Shown in pieces: positions 1 to 8,672 of a stretch of 64,000 bases of DNA. The notes under the pieces were generated by a model. That model was not told the origin of the DNA. It searched no databases and saw nothing but the letters and a program-made list of their open reading frames with translations. Within the stretch, counting starts at the first letter, position 1. Each line of letters starts with the position of its first letter. Source of the DNA: Phycisphaerales bacterium (lineage in GTDB: Bacteria; Planctomycetota; Phycisphaerae; Phycisphaerales; UBA1924); NCBI GenBank assembly GCA_029260455.1, contig JAJDDF010000011.1, forward strand, positions 377,130-441,129. Reading direction: 5' to 3'. The translations under genes were made by a program, and so were the position numbers.

Positions 1-593
1 GACATAGCACCTTGTTGATGGGCATCGGGCATCGCCAGTGCGAGCGGCGTGGCGGATCGAAATGCACCAAGACTCAGGTATTCATAGAAGGCGACCGTAT
101 AGCGATCGACCGGCACCCAGAGGGGTTTGTCGTGGATCAGGTTGCCACTGTCGTCGCTTACAGCGCTGTAGCCGGCAAAAGTGCGACCGGTGCCCATGAA
201 CTGAAAAGACGTGACGATGACGCCTGCGGTGATGAAGGCGGCGATGAGGCCAAACAGTGCGCCGCCAACAAGATTGGTGGTGTCGTCGAAGTGAAGATTG
301 GCACCGAGCATCGTGTCCATGGAGATGCGGAGCAGTGCAAGTGAGATGACAAAGGGGATGAGCAATCCGCCGCCCCAAGCGATGGAATCGAGCAGGCCAC
401 CACTTTTTGCAGCGCTAAGCAGCGCGTGGGCGACAGTTTCCCAGAGTCCGAAAGCGATGGCACCTGCGGTGAGTACGCAGACAAGATTGAGAAAGGCGCT
501 GTAGAGACCGCGACCTTTGCCGCTGGTGGCCCAGAAGAAGGTGGGCAGGGCCACCAGTGCAATGACGATGATGTTCAGGATCACGGCGTACAT
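1..593 (-). CDS. CvpA-like integral membrane protein, partial (C-terminus beyond window)
   Basis: An open frame runs from an ATG at 593-591 off the left edge with no stop, giving about 197 residues. It starts MYAVILNIIVIALVALPTFF and contains at least four hydrophobic segments (roughly residues 3-20, 30-55, 70-90 and 105-130), with an ...NLVGGALFGLIAAFITAG stretch like the last helices of CvpA-family proteins. CvpA proteins are inner-membrane proteins linked to colicin V production and envelope stress; exact function here is unknown. The Shine-Dalgarno-like GGAGG touches the ATG directly, so the GTG at codon 4, nine bases further on, may be the true start. It lies 47 bases downstream of the PilB-like gene on the same strand and may share its transcript. 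Confidence 0.6.
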   Translation of the reverse strand, partial: MYAVILNIIVIALVALPTFFWATSGKGRGLYSAFLNLVCVLTAGAIAFGLWETVAHALLSAAKSGGLLDSIAWGGGLLIPFVISLALLRISMDTMLGANLHFDDTTNLVGGALFGLIAAFITAGVIVTSFQFMGTGRTFAGYSAVSDDSGNLIHDKPLWVPVDRYTVAFYEYLSLGAFRSATPLALAMPDAHQQGAM

Positions 594-640
594 CCTCCGG
601 ATGTCAATTGAATCGAGTCTGGCACTGGCTGGTGCACCCT

Positions 641-2329
641 TTACTTCTGTTTTGGTTTCTTATCCCCACCCTGGAAGACGCGGGCGACCTCTTCGACGCT
701 TGTCTCGCCTTTGACGACGAGTTGCATGGCTGCGGAGGTCAGGCTGTGCTGCTGGCGCTGGCGGAAGACGGCGCGAAGCGCCCCAAGTTCATTGGCAGCG
801 ATGAGTTTGCGATCTTCCTCATTGAGCGAATGCACAGAGAATGCAGCGATTTGTCCGAAGTAGCCCGTGCCCTGTGACAGGGGGTCGGGTTCGGGCTTGT
901 CTTTCAACATGACCGTGCCTTCGGTGCGGTAGAGGGTTTTGACATCTGCGGGCAGACCGAGTTTCTTGAGTACTTCGGGCGAAGGGGCATAGGGAATGCG
1001 GGCGTTGGGTGATAATTTTCGCAACATGCGCGTGCCAACGACGCCATGCAACGTTGATGCGGCAAGGTCGGCATCACCAACAGCGCGGAGATACAGTTGA
1101 ATCGCCTGATAGATATCCGGGGCGCGCATGGAGAGGTACACGCGCGAGTGATCCTGATCTGAACGGGCGATGACTTTTGCGGTTTCCTCATCGGGCATTT
1201 CTGCGACACCGACGATATCGGGATCACGTCGCAAGACAGAGCGCACGGTGGTGGCATATTCTGCGCCAGCCTGCGGATCAAAGATGGTGTGGCGCACGCC
1301 TTCAATGGTGGCTAGCTGTTCGAGTTCGATCACCTGAACATTTGAGACGTAGGCATCGTGGGCACGAAGCATGGCATAGAGGGTGCTTGTGCGCCCATTG
1401 TGCGGCGGGGCGGTGAGAAGAACAACGCCCTTGGCATCATTGACGATTTTGCGCAGCTCTTCGAGTTGGTTCTCAAAGAGGTTCAGGGTTTCGATATTTC
1501 GATCCACATGACTTGAAGGATCGACAAGCAGTGTGAGGCGCATGCCTTTGCTTGATCCTTGCGAGGTGATGCGAAGTGGGGTCTTGCCAGGGCCGCCAAT
1601 ACCAAATTGAATATCTGCGGTGGCGCGTCGGCGCCGGTCTTCAAGATCAAAGCCGGCGATGGATTTGTAAAAGTTGATTATGGCAATTGCCTGAGGCGTT
1701 GGCAATTGCGACAGCGCGGTACGCAAGCCATCAATCATGCACGTCGCGGCGTAGGACGTTTCACTGATCGGTTGCAATTCAAGACTCTGTGAGCGCCGAT
1801 CGACGGCCTGTTGCAACAGGTCTTCGGCGGCAAGGCGCACCTCGAATTCGGGCGAACCGGCTTCGGGCGCTTCGGCAATGCCTGCGGGCCCCTTGAAGAA
1901 TAAGGACAGCCCCTTGGTTTGTTTGACTTTGTCCTTGTCCTTCTTCTTGCCTTCTGTTGCAGAAGCGAGCCACACGGAAGGATTCATTGACCACTTGCTG
2001 CCTTCGGGGACGCGGTGGTTGGCGTTGCGCATCTGGGCGTAGGCCAACAAGTGGGCGCCAAGGATGGCGATCGCAACGGGCCAGGTGATCCAAAAAGAAA
2101 GTGGAGCCCCGAAGACAATCGCAGTTGCGACAACTGCAGCGCTGATGTGCATCAAGTTGGACTGGGCACGTTTGAGGTGAAAGCGGGCGGCGTCTTTGTC
2201 AAAAAGCGTGGAGACCACCCATGCCCATCCCATAAGGGGAAAGATGAAAAGGACAGGCATCCACCATTGCAGCAGCATGGCACCGGCGGCGAGGGTGGCA
2301 GAGGATTCCAAAGTGAGCATGTGGGGCAT
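641..2329 (-). CDS. membrane-anchored, degenerate PilB/GspE-family ATPase homologue
   Basis: 562 residues. The N-terminus carries about three to four hydrophobic segments (residues ~10-35 and ~55-90), unusual for this normally cytosolic family. The C-terminal half matches the type II secretion/type IV pilus assembly ATPase fold, but its catalytic motifs are eroded. The Walker A region (residues ~305-313) reads TAPPHNGRTS instead of TGPTGSGKTT, with the P-loop Lys replaced by Arg. The Walker B/Asp box region (residues ~360-380) reads RRDPDIVGVAEMPDEETA, where active enzymes have DPDxxxxGExRDxETA. The zinc-binding CxxC pair of GspE/PilB is not seen. It lies directly downstream of a PilT-like gene, so a role as a non-hydrolysing scaffold or regulator of a pilus-like machine is inferred. 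Only a weak RBS is visible. Confidence 0.75.
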   Translation of the reverse strand: MPHMLTLESSATLAAGAMLLQWWMPVLFIFPLMGWAWVVSTLFDKDAARFHLKRAQSNLMHISAAVVATAIVFGAPLSFWITWPVAIAILGAHLLAYAQMRNANHRVPEGSKWSMNPSVWLASATEGKKKDKDKVKQTKGLSLFFKGPAGIAEAPEAGSPEFEVRLAAEDLLQQAVDRRSQSLELQPISETSYAATCMIDGLRTALSQLPTPQAIAIINFYKSIAGFDLEDRRRRATADIQFGIGGPGKTPLRITSQGSSKGMRLTLLVDPSSHVDRNIETLNLFENQLEELRKIVNDAKGVVLLTAPPHNGRTSTLYAMLRAHDAYVSNVQVIELEQLATIEGVRHTIFDPQAGAEYATTVRSVLRRDPDIVGVAEMPDEETAKVIARSDQDHSRVYLSMRAPDIYQAIQLYLRAVGDADLAASTLHGVVGTRMLRKLSPNARIPYAPSPEVLKKLGLPADVKTLYRTEGTVMLKDKPEPDPLSQGTGYFGQIAAFSVHSLNEEDRKLIAANELGALRAVFRQRQQHSLTSAAMQLVVKGETSVEEVARVFQGGDKKPKQK

Positions 2330-2333
2330 GGTT

Positions 2334-2345
2334 GTTCCCGGGAAC
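2334..2345. promoter_or_regulatory. 12-bp perfect palindrome upstream of PilB-like start
   Basis: GTTCCCGGGAAC is a perfect palindrome ending five bases before the ATG of the degenerate PilB-like gene. It could be an operator or simply chance in GC-rich DNA; no second copy was recognised nearby. Confidence 0.2.
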
Positions 2346-2401
2346 GATCAGGCGGGGGGCGGGCCGATCCCGCGTTCCTCTATTTTGACCAAGCGGACAG
2401 T

Positions 2402-3559
2402 TTAGCCGATCCCCTTGAGGCGCATCTTGAGCTCGTCCTGATTGGTGGTGGATTCCATTGCGATGCGGGTCTGGATGAATTCGGTTTCGACGAGTTTGAC
2501 AAGCGAGCCGTTGAAATCGGTCATGCCAATTTGCACGGATTCCTGCGTCTTGAGGACGTCGTGCAGTTCATCCTCGCGTGCATCGAGAATGAATTTGCGT
2601 ACTGCGGCAGAATTGATCAGGATTTCGACGGCGGGGACGCGGGGTACATCGGGTTTCAAGGTGGGCAACAGTTTCTGATAGACGATTGCGCGTATCTGGA
2701 AGGCGAGAATCTTGCGGACCTGCTCGCGTTCTTCTGGAGGGAAGAGGTCGTAGATTCGCGTGAAGGTTTGCGAAGCGCTGGAGGCGTGGATGGTGCCGAA
2801 CACAAGGTGACCCGTTTCGGCGGCGTGCAGTGCAGCTTCAATGGTTTCAGCATCGCGCATTTCACCAATGAGTACGACATCAGGATTTTCACGCACCAAG
2901 GCGCGCAGTCCGGTCTTGAAATCGAGGCAGTCGAGGCCAATTTCGCGCTGGTGAACCGTTGCTTTTTTATCCTTGAAGATGTATTCGATCGGATCTTCAA
3001 GGGTGACGATGTGGACCGACTTATTCTTGTTGATGAAATCAAGCATCGAAGCGATGGTCGTACTTTTGCCTGATCCGGTCATGCCAGCGAGCAGGACAAT
3101 GCCTTGCGGCTGAAGCGCGACATCGGCCATGACAGCTGGGAGATGCAGTGCTTCGAATGGTAGGATCGCGCTTGTGATGAGACGCGCGGCGATGGAGTAC
3201 TTGCCTCGGCTCTGGAAGAGATTGACCCGAAACCGGTTGTCGCCGTCGTAGTCGTAGGCAAAGTCGACCGAGCCAAACTTGTGCAGGTCAGCGAGTTGCT
3301 CTTTTGAGAGCAGGTGGCGAACAATGGCTTCGAAGTCGTCTTTCGTGACGGAGTCGGTGTCGAGGGGTTTGAGCGTGCCGCGCAGGCGCAGCTTGGGCTG
3401 CGTTTCAGTTTTCACAATGACATCTGAAGCGCCAAATTTGATAGCCGCTTGAAGGAACTTGCCCAGGCGTGTGGCGTGTGGATCGTGGACGCGTTCGACA
3501 GCCACACTCACATGGCCGGTGATTGATTCGCCTGAGATCGAGTCGGACAGAATGCTCAT
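2402..3559 (-). CDS. pilT: PilT/PilU-like twitching motility (pilus retraction) ATPase
   Basis: 385 residues, close to the family's usual 340-400. The start at the ATG reading MSILSDSISG is preferred over an upstream GTG because GAGG lies just before it. Visible motifs are Walker A GMTGSGKST (residues ~158-166), the Asp box LEDPIEYIF, Walker B NPDVVLIGEMRDAETIEAAL and the His box AAETGHLVFGTIHASSA. These are all diagnostic of PilT, the hexameric cytosolic ATPase that drives retraction of type IV pili. The substrate is ATP and the partner would be the PilC platform, which is not in this window. The paralogue downstream has lost the same motifs, so this gene may supply the only active ATPase of the pair. 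Confidence 0.9.
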   Translation of the reverse strand: MSILSDSISGESITGHVSVAVERVHDPHATRLGKFLQAAIKFGASDVIVKTETQPKLRLRGTLKPLDTDSVTKDDFEAIVRHLLSKEQLADLHKFGSVDFAYDYDGDNRFRVNLFQSRGKYSIAARLITSAILPFEALHLPAVMADVALQPQGIVLLAGMTGSGKSTTIASMLDFINKNKSVHIVTLEDPIEYIFKDKKATVHQREIGLDCLDFKTGLRALVRENPDVVLIGEMRDAETIEAALHAAETGHLVFGTIHASSASQTFTRIYDLFPPEEREQVRKILAFQIRAIVYQKLLPTLKPDVPRVPAVEILINSAAVRKFILDAREDELHDVLKTQESVQIGMTDFNGSLVKLVETEFIQTRIAMESTTNQDELKMRLKGIG

Positions 3560-3707
3560 GAACCTCAAAGCCTCTCTCACGTTGACCAGTCAATACCCTC
3601 GACGAGTCCATCCATACGTGGATGAGCCCCGGGAGGGTCCAAGGGGCAGTGTACGGGATTGAGATTGGGGCCCCTCCCGAATAGAAAGTGAGCAGCGGCC
3701 TCTCAAA

Positions 3708-4661
3708 TTAGTCGGGCTTTTCGTCGCCACCACCGAGCAGATTGCCGATGCCTTCGATCGCCTTCCCGGCCTCATCTGCGACTTTGTCGATTTCTTCGGT
3801 CACGCCCTCCGCCTGATCTTGCAGGCCGCCCGCGACATCGCCCAGTGCACTTTCGAGCTGGCCCGAGACATCGGAGGCCATCGAGATGCCCAGATCACCA
3901 AGCGATTCAAGCTGTGCGAGCTGACCTTGCAAGTCGCCAAGCAGGTCGGCGGGGAGGTTCAGGCCTGATTGGGCGATGGCGTTGAACAAAGCTTTGGTGA
4001 TGATCGAGACAAGCTGTGTCATCTCAACGCCGGAACCGCCTTTGGAGCCGACATCCGTGAGTTTGATCTGGTCGATGGCGACATTGGTGCGGGTCAGTTC
4101 GCCGCCAATCGGCAGGACATCCGCGTGGACTGCGATGTCGGTGATGGTGAGCGTGCGGATGATGAAGGTCTTGCTGCTCTTTGAAGATGAGGGTGCGGGT
4201 TTGGAGTCTCCTGAGCCTTCGAGGCGCTTGAGGTTGTCGAGGATGGCCTTGTAGTTTGCGCCGGCAGAAGATTTTTCGAGATTGAGATCAATGCCCGAGA
4301 GCTCGAAGGATTCAATCTCGACGGTATCAGAGCGCAATGAAGCCAGTGATACAACGACAGACCCACTATTGAGCGCAAGAAAGTGTGGCGTGGTGAAGCC
4401 TTCGGGGTTGTCGACATTGAGCCCGGCAAGTGTTACGCCGCCCGAAAGCAGTTTGACGTCTGCTGTGTTGAGTGAGGTCTTTACCCCAAGCGCGTAGGTG
4501 CCGCCCTGTTCAATGCCTGTTTTTGCAATGGAATCGACGTAGATCGCTGCGACGACAACGAGCCCAATTACCAAGAGCACAAGCACGATCGGAATCGCGA
4601 GGAGAAGTTTGACAAGGCCACGTTTTTTCTTCGGCGCTGTGTCTTCGGTGGTGTTGGTCAT
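3708..4661 (-). CDS. AsmA-like single-pass membrane-anchored protein
   Basis: 317 residues. A charged Lys/Arg N-terminus (KKKRG) is followed by one strong transmembrane helix at residues ~18-45, leaving the rest outside the cytoplasm. The next ~150 residues (VDSIAKTGIEQGGTYALGV..., then TLAGLNVDNPEGF) resemble the N-terminal AsmA/DUF748-like beta-rich module found in envelope proteins that handle lipids or outer-membrane assembly. A Ser/Lys-rich linker follows, then an amphipathic helical tail (residues ~235-310) rich in Gln, Glu and Leu with a Gly-rich, acidic end. RBS: GGAG a few bases before the ATG. Exact function unknown. It is in the same direction as asnS upstream. Confidence 0.65.
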   Translation of the reverse strand: MTNTTEDTAPKKKRGLVKLLLAIPIVLVLLVIGLVVVAAIYVDSIAKTGIEQGGTYALGVKTSLNTADVKLLSGGVTLAGLNVDNPEGFTTPHFLALNSGSVVVSLASLRSDTVEIESFELSGIDLNLEKSSAGANYKAILDNLKRLEGSGDSKPAPSSSKSSKTFIIRTLTITDIAVHADVLPIGGELTRTNVAIDQIKLTDVGSKGGSGVEMTQLVSIITKALFNAIAQSGLNLPADLLGDLQGQLAQLESLGDLGISMASDVSGQLESALGDVAGGLQDQAEGVTEEIDKVADEAGKAIEGIGNLLGGGDEKPD

Positions 4662-4688
4662 GGTGAACTCCGTTACGGGGTGCTCGCG

Positions 4689-6122
4689 TTAAAACGTTGC
4701 GTTGCCGGGGGTGCGAGGGAAGGGGATCACATCGCGAATATTAGTCATGCCGGTGACATATTGAATAATGCGTTCAAAACCGAGGCCAAAGCCAGCGTGG
4801 GGGACTGTGCCGTACTTGCGCAGGTCGCGGTACCACCAGTAGTCATCCTTGTTGAGTTTCATTTCATCGAGGCGATTGTCGAGGACATCAAGGCGCTCTT
4901 CGCGCTGTGAGCCACCAATGATTTCGCCGATGCCCGGGGCAAGCACATCCATGGCGGCGACAGTCTCGCGGCCCTGGGCATCGGGTTCATTCATGCGCAT
5001 ATAGAAGGCTTTGATGTCTTTGGGATAATCATGGACGATGACCGGACGTTTGAAATGAGTTTCGGTGAGGTAGCGTTCGTGTTCAGATTGCATGTCGATG
5101 CCCCAGGAAATGGGGTAATCGAATTTTGCTTTGGGTGCGGCTTTTTCAAGAATGTCGATGGCATCGGTGTAGGAGATGCGCTTGAATGATGATTCTGCGA
5201 CTTTCTCAAGGCGCTCGACAATGCCCTTCTGGATGCGCTGATCGAAGAAGGCCATGTCGTCGGCGCGTTCATCGAGCACGGTGCGGAGGATATACCGCAG
5301 CATGTCTTCGGCAAGCTGCATGTCATCGTTCAGGTCGGCGAAGGCGATCTCCGGTTCGATCATCCAGAACTCGGCGAGGTGTCGCGATGTGTTGCTGTTT
5401 TCGGCGCGGAAGGTGGGGCCGAAGGTGTAGACCTTGGAGAGTGCAGAGCAATACGACTCGACATTGAGCTGACCCGAAACGGTGAGCAGGGTTTCGCGCC
5501 CGAAGAAATCCTGAGAATAATCCGGATTGCCTTCTGGTGTGCGCGGCGTGTTGGTCATATCAAGCGTAGAGACGCGGAACATTTCGCCCGCGCCTTCGCA
5601 GTCGCTGCCCGTGACGATCGGTGTGTGGACCCAATAGAACCCTCGCTCATGAAAGAAGCGGTGGACGGCCATTGAAATGCAATGCCGCACGCGCGCGACT
5701 GCGCCGAAGGTGTTGGTGCGCACGCGGAGGTGGGCGACATCACGCAGGTACTCAAAGCTGTGGCGTTTGGCGCTGACAGGATAGGTGTCCGGATCTTCGA
5801 TCCATCCGACAACGGTGATCGATGAAGCGCGCAGTTCGACGGTTTGACCTTTGCCCTGACTTTCAACAAGTTCGCCGGTCGCGATGATCGCGCACCCGGT
5901 GGTGAGGCGCTGGATGTCTTTTTCATAGTTTGGCAGGTCATTGGGGGCGACGACTTGCAGGTCGCCAAAGCCCGAGCCATCGTTGAGATTGATAAATGAC
6001 AAACCGGCCTTGGAATCGCGACGCGTGCGCACCCAGCCGCGCACGGTGGTCATCGTGCCTGCATCGGCGCGCAGTGCATCTGCGACGGAAAGTGTTGTAA
6101 TAGATGCCGAGGCCTGGGTCAT
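4689..6122 (-). CDS. asnS: asparaginyl-tRNA synthetase
   Basis: 477 residues. An N-terminal OB-fold anticodon-binding domain ([20 protein letters not shown]) is followed by a class II aminoacyl-tRNA synthetase core. Motif 2 is visible as [19 protein letters not shown] and motif 3 as [15 protein letters not shown]. It charges tRNA-Asn with asparagine in the cytosol. The length matches bacterial AsnRS (~465), and the [18 protein letters not shown] segment is the usual AsnRS form. A GGAG lies 10 bases before the chosen ATG; an in-frame TTG two codons upstream is an alternative start. Adjacent genes are metabolic and show no obvious link. Confidence 0.93.
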   Translation of the reverse strand: MTQASASITTLSVADALRADAGTMTTVRGWVRTRRDSKAGLSFINLNDGSGFGDLQVVAPNDLPNYEKDIQRLTTGCAIIATGELVESQGKGQTVELRASSITVVGWIEDPDTYPVSAKRHSFEYLRDVAHLRVRTNTFGAVARVRHCISMAVHRFFHERGFYWVHTPIVTGSDCEGAGEMFRVSTLDMTNTPRTPEGNPDYSQDFFGRETLLTVSGQLNVESYCSALSKVYTFGPTFRAENSNTSRHLAEFWMIEPEIAFADLNDDMQLAEDMLRYILRTVLDERADDMAFFDQRIQKGIVERLEKVAESSFKRISYTDAIDILEKAAPKAKFDYPISWGIDMQSEHERYLTETHFKRPVIVHDYPKDIKAFYMRMNEPDAQGRETVAAMDVLAPGIGEIIGGSQREERLDVLDNRLDEMKLNKDDYWWYRDLRKYGTVPHAGFGLGFERIIQYVTGMTNIRDVIPFPRTPGNATF

Positions 6123-6233
6123 GGTCAAAATGCTCCTGTCAATCACACAACACAGGTCGCCCGCTGCGGCGGGTTGTGCTACCGGGAACGTGTGCCAACA
6201 ATGACAGCGTACCGTGTGTGCGCGGCGTTGTGC

Positions 6234-6608
6234 TTACCCGCGCGAGTCGATGCCCGTGCCCTGCGAGGGCGGGGCGAAGACATCGAGAACGATGGTGTCT
6301 TCGAGGGCCACGACGCCGTGGGGTGTGTTGGATGGCAGCAGGATCACGCCGCCCGCTTCGATGATCTCATCGTGATAGTCGGGTGTGCCGGGCGCGCCGA
6401 TGCCAAACTTGAGCTTGCCCGAGATGACGCAACTGATCTGCTCGTTTTCGTGCTGGTGGGACTGAAGCGTAAAGCCCTTGTCGAGCTTGATGTGCGAAAC
6501 CATTGCCTTCTCGCCAATCACGCGACGGCGCTCGAGCATGTTCATCGGGCGATCGACAGGCAGATCGGTCCACAGCTGCGCATGAGATTCCATCGTTGTA
6601 TCTGGCAT
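6234..6608 (-). CDS. small single-domain cupin protein
   Basis: 124 residues forming one cupin beta-barrel. The first metal-binding motif is visible as HQHENEQISCVISG (His/His/Glu), and the second half as LPSNTPHGVVALEDT, which supplies the last His. Single-domain cupins of this size serve as isomerases, dioxygenases or sugar/ligand sensors, and the substrate cannot be read from sequence. Its start lies three bases after the stop of the E2 gene, so it is probably co-transcribed as the last gene of that unit. Confidence 0.8.
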   Translation of the reverse strand: MPDTTMESHAQLWTDLPVDRPMNMLERRRVIGEKAMVSHIKLDKGFTLQSHQHENEQISCVISGKLKFGIGAPGTPDYHDEIIEAGGVILLPSNTPHGVVALEDTIVLDVFAPPSQGTGIDSRG

Positions 6609-6611
6609 GAC

Positions 6612-7970
6612 TTATCCTCGAAGCGGTGTGAGCAGATCGTTCGGACGCTTGAGCAATTCAATGATGAGCCCGAGGCAGCGGGCGGCATCGGCGCCATCCA
6701 CGCAGCGATGATCGCAGGTCAAACTCAGTGGCAGGAGCTTGGCGATGCGAATCGCGCCCTTGTCTGCAACAACGCCATCGCGCACGCGGCCGGCGGCAAG
6801 GATGCCAACCTCCGGGTAATTGATGATGGGCGTTGCATAACGCCCGGCGTAGCTGCCCACGTTGCTGATGGTGAAGGTTGAGCCAACCAGACGCTCGCGC
6901 GGTATGGATCGATCGCGCACCATGCGGGCGACTTCGCCGATGTGCCGCGACAGTTCAAGCACGCCCATTTCATCGGCGTTGTGTACGACGGGCACACTCA
7001 AGCCATGCTCGGTGTCAGCAGCGATGCCAAGGTGAATGCGCGCGTGACGGACAATTTGCTCGTTTTCATCATCGACGAAGGCATTGAGTGAGGGAAACTG
7101 TTGCAGGGCGCGCATCATCGCAGCGGCAACAAAGGGCAGATAGCTCAGGGATTCACCTGAAGCCTTGCCAAGGGTGCGGCGTGTTTCATCAACTTCGGTG
7201 ACATCAGCATCGTCCATCACTGAGAAGTGCACCGCGCGATCGACTGATTGGCGCAGGCGGTTGGCGATGGTGCGCCGCACGCCGCGCATCGGAATGATCT
7301 GCGTGTCGCCCGAGGATTCCGGGATGAGTACGGGCGGGCGCTCGATGATCTGCTGTTGAGGAACAGTCGTTGCAAGAGGTTGCGCTGGTGCGGGCGCGGG
7401 GCGCGGGGCAGGGGCTTGCTGTGGCGCAGGTGCAGAGCCGCCTTGGGCAGCGCGCACATCGCGCTCGGTCACACGGCCCGCAAGGCCCGAGCCCTTGAGT
7501 GAATCAATATCAACGCCAAGGTCGCGCGCGATGCGGCGGACAGCGGGTGTTGCAAGCGCTTTGCCGCCCTCTTTGGAGACGGCGCCGAGTGTGCCGCCCA
7601 TGGTGCCGACGACTGTGCCGTCATCTTCAGTGTTGGGCGCGCTGCCGTTTGTTGCGGGCTCGACAACTTGCGCGGGCTCACTCACGCGCGGCGCTGGTGC
7701 GCTCACATCGCCTGCGCCTTCGTAGGTCCATGCGGGTTCGCCGACTTTGAGGATGTCGCCGACGTTGCCGCAGAGTTCCTTGATGACGCCATCGCGCGGC
7801 GAGGGCACCTCGACAAGGGCTTTGTCGGTTTCCATCTCCGCAACGACGTCGTGTTCCTCGACAGTGTCGCCGGGCTTGACCTTCCAAGAGATCAATTCCG
7901 CCTCGTGAACACCCTCGCCCAGATCGGGAAGGATGAAAACATTCGGATCACTTGAGACATGTCCGGCCAT
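6612..7970 (-). CDS. dihydrolipoyl acyltransferase (E2) of a 2-oxoacid dehydrogenase complex
   Basis: 452 residues from the ATG reading MAGHVSSD (GAGG eight bases upstream). Domain order is: one lipoyl domain with the lipoylated Lys in EMETDKALVEVP (residue ~50); an Ala/Pro/Gln-rich swinging linker; a peripheral subunit-binding domain (TPAVRRIARDLGVDID...GRVTERDV); a second Pro-Ala linker; and the acyltransferase domain ending in the catalytic DHRCVDGADAA motif. It transfers the acyl group from lipoamide to CoA. Sequence alone does not separate pyruvate from branched-chain substrates. E1alpha and E1beta lie on the same strand at 10897-12054 and 9615-10589, but the opposite-strand TAC module sits between them and this gene. 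No E3 is in the window. Confidence 0.9.
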   Translation of the reverse strand: MAGHVSSDPNVFILPDLGEGVHEAELISWKVKPGDTVEEHDVVAEMETDKALVEVPSPRDGVIKELCGNVGDILKVGEPAWTYEGAGDVSAPAPRVSEPAQVVEPATNGSAPNTEDDGTVVGTMGGTLGAVSKEGGKALATPAVRRIARDLGVDIDSLKGSGLAGRVTERDVRAAQGGSAPAPQQAPAPRPAPAPAQPLATTVPQQQIIERPPVLIPESSGDTQIIPMRGVRRTIANRLRQSVDRAVHFSVMDDADVTEVDETRRTLGKASGESLSYLPFVAAAMMRALQQFPSLNAFVDDENEQIVRHARIHLGIAADTEHGLSVPVVHNADEMGVLELSRHIGEVARMVRDRSIPRERLVGSTFTISNVGSYAGRYATPIINYPEVGILAAGRVRDGVVADKGAIRIAKLLPLSLTCDHRCVDGADAARCLGLIIELLKRPNDLLTPLRG

Positions 7971-8070
7971 CGTGTGCCCTCGTTGAAAAATACCAGCGTG
8001 CCGATGTTCGCCACTTGTTCGGCATGGCAAGTCCGGTGTCATTGTAGCAGGGGTGAAGAAGAGAAGAATT

Positions 8071-8100
8071 TTCACCGCAGAGGCGCAGAGGACGCAGAGA
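8071..8100. repeat. dispersed repeat family D (CAGAG-rich)
   Basis: The run TTCACCGCAGAGGCGCAGAG and its continuation consists of repeated (G)CAGAG units. A shorter relative, TTCACCACAGAGCACACAGAG-like, lies at 42480-42500. The interval 7971-8273 otherwise contains only purine-rich sequence and the TAC promoter; no gene is seen. Confidence 0.45.
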
Positions 8101-8230
8101 AGAAATCGATTGGGGTGGAGAAGAAGAGGGAAGAACCAGCCCAATGCGCGAGCGCGGGGGTTGTTTTTTTCTCGGTGTGGTATGTTTCTGGACCGATAAT
8201 CGCTTTTTTGGGAGATTGAGGACCAAAGGT

Positions 8231-8274
8231 TTGACTGGTCGCCCTCAATGGCTTAGCCTGTAGGTTAAGGGCTA
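8231..8274 (+). promoter_or_regulatory. candidate promoter and operator of the TAC module
   Basis: TTGACT at 8231-8236 is followed after exactly 17 bases by TAGCCT at 8254-8259, a plausible sigma-70-type promoter with a weak -10. TAGCC (8254-8258) and GGCTA (8270-8274) form an inverted repeat that overlaps the -10 and the toxin start codon, a fitting site for autorepression by the HTH antitoxin. An AAGG two to three bases before the ATG would be the RBS. Confidence 0.45.
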
Positions 8275-8672
8275 TGCTGGATCCATCCGATGAACAAATC
8301 GTGACCAGGGGCCCCGAAAGGACGGTGGCTTATGCGATCGACAAGAACGGCGATATGCCAGCACGCGACTATTTGGAGAGCACTGGCCGGAAGCGCGGCC
8401 CTTCGGCGCAGGAAGCTGCTGGGCTTCTGCGCTCCTTTGAGATGATGGCTGCGCAGGGCAAGATCGTCAACGACGAAAAATTCAAGAAGGAACGCGGAGA
8501 GATTTTTGGTTTCAAGAAGTACCAGGTGCGTGTCGGAGCTTTTTTGGTCGGACGCGTTTGGTATCTGACCCACGGCTTCAGGAAGAAGACCGACAAATGG
8601 AAAAAGTCAGAGCTTGATAGAGCGGATCGGATCCGCCAAGAGTATCTGGAACGTATGAAGGGGAATCGATGA
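8274..8672 (+). CDS. higB: HigB/Gp49-family (RelE superfamily) toxin of a TAC module
   Basis: 132 residues. The C-terminal half has the typical HigB/Gp49 pattern: a basic beta-strand region (IFGFKKYQVRVG..., then GRVWYLTHGFRKKTDKW) followed by a helix of the ELDRADRIRQEYLERM type. This corresponds to the ...LhgFkKKtqktP..eie.A..r...y pattern of these ribosome-dependent mRNA endonucleases. The N-terminal ~40 residues form an extension. Toxin-before-antitoxin order is typical of HigBA. The stop overlaps the antitoxin start (ATGA), implying translational coupling. Confidence 0.85.
   Translation: MLDPSDEQIVTRGPERTVAYAIDKNGDMPARDYLESTGRKRGPSAQEAAGLLRSFEMMAAQGKIVNDEKFKKERGEIFGFKKYQVRVGAFLVGRVWYLTHGFRKKTDKWKKSELDRADRIRQEYLERMKGNR

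Noticed and set aside
2015-3073. 352-codon plus-strand frame opposite the PilB/PilT-like genes
   Set aside because: It runs antisense through two clear ATPase genes, has no RBS and no family-like sequence.
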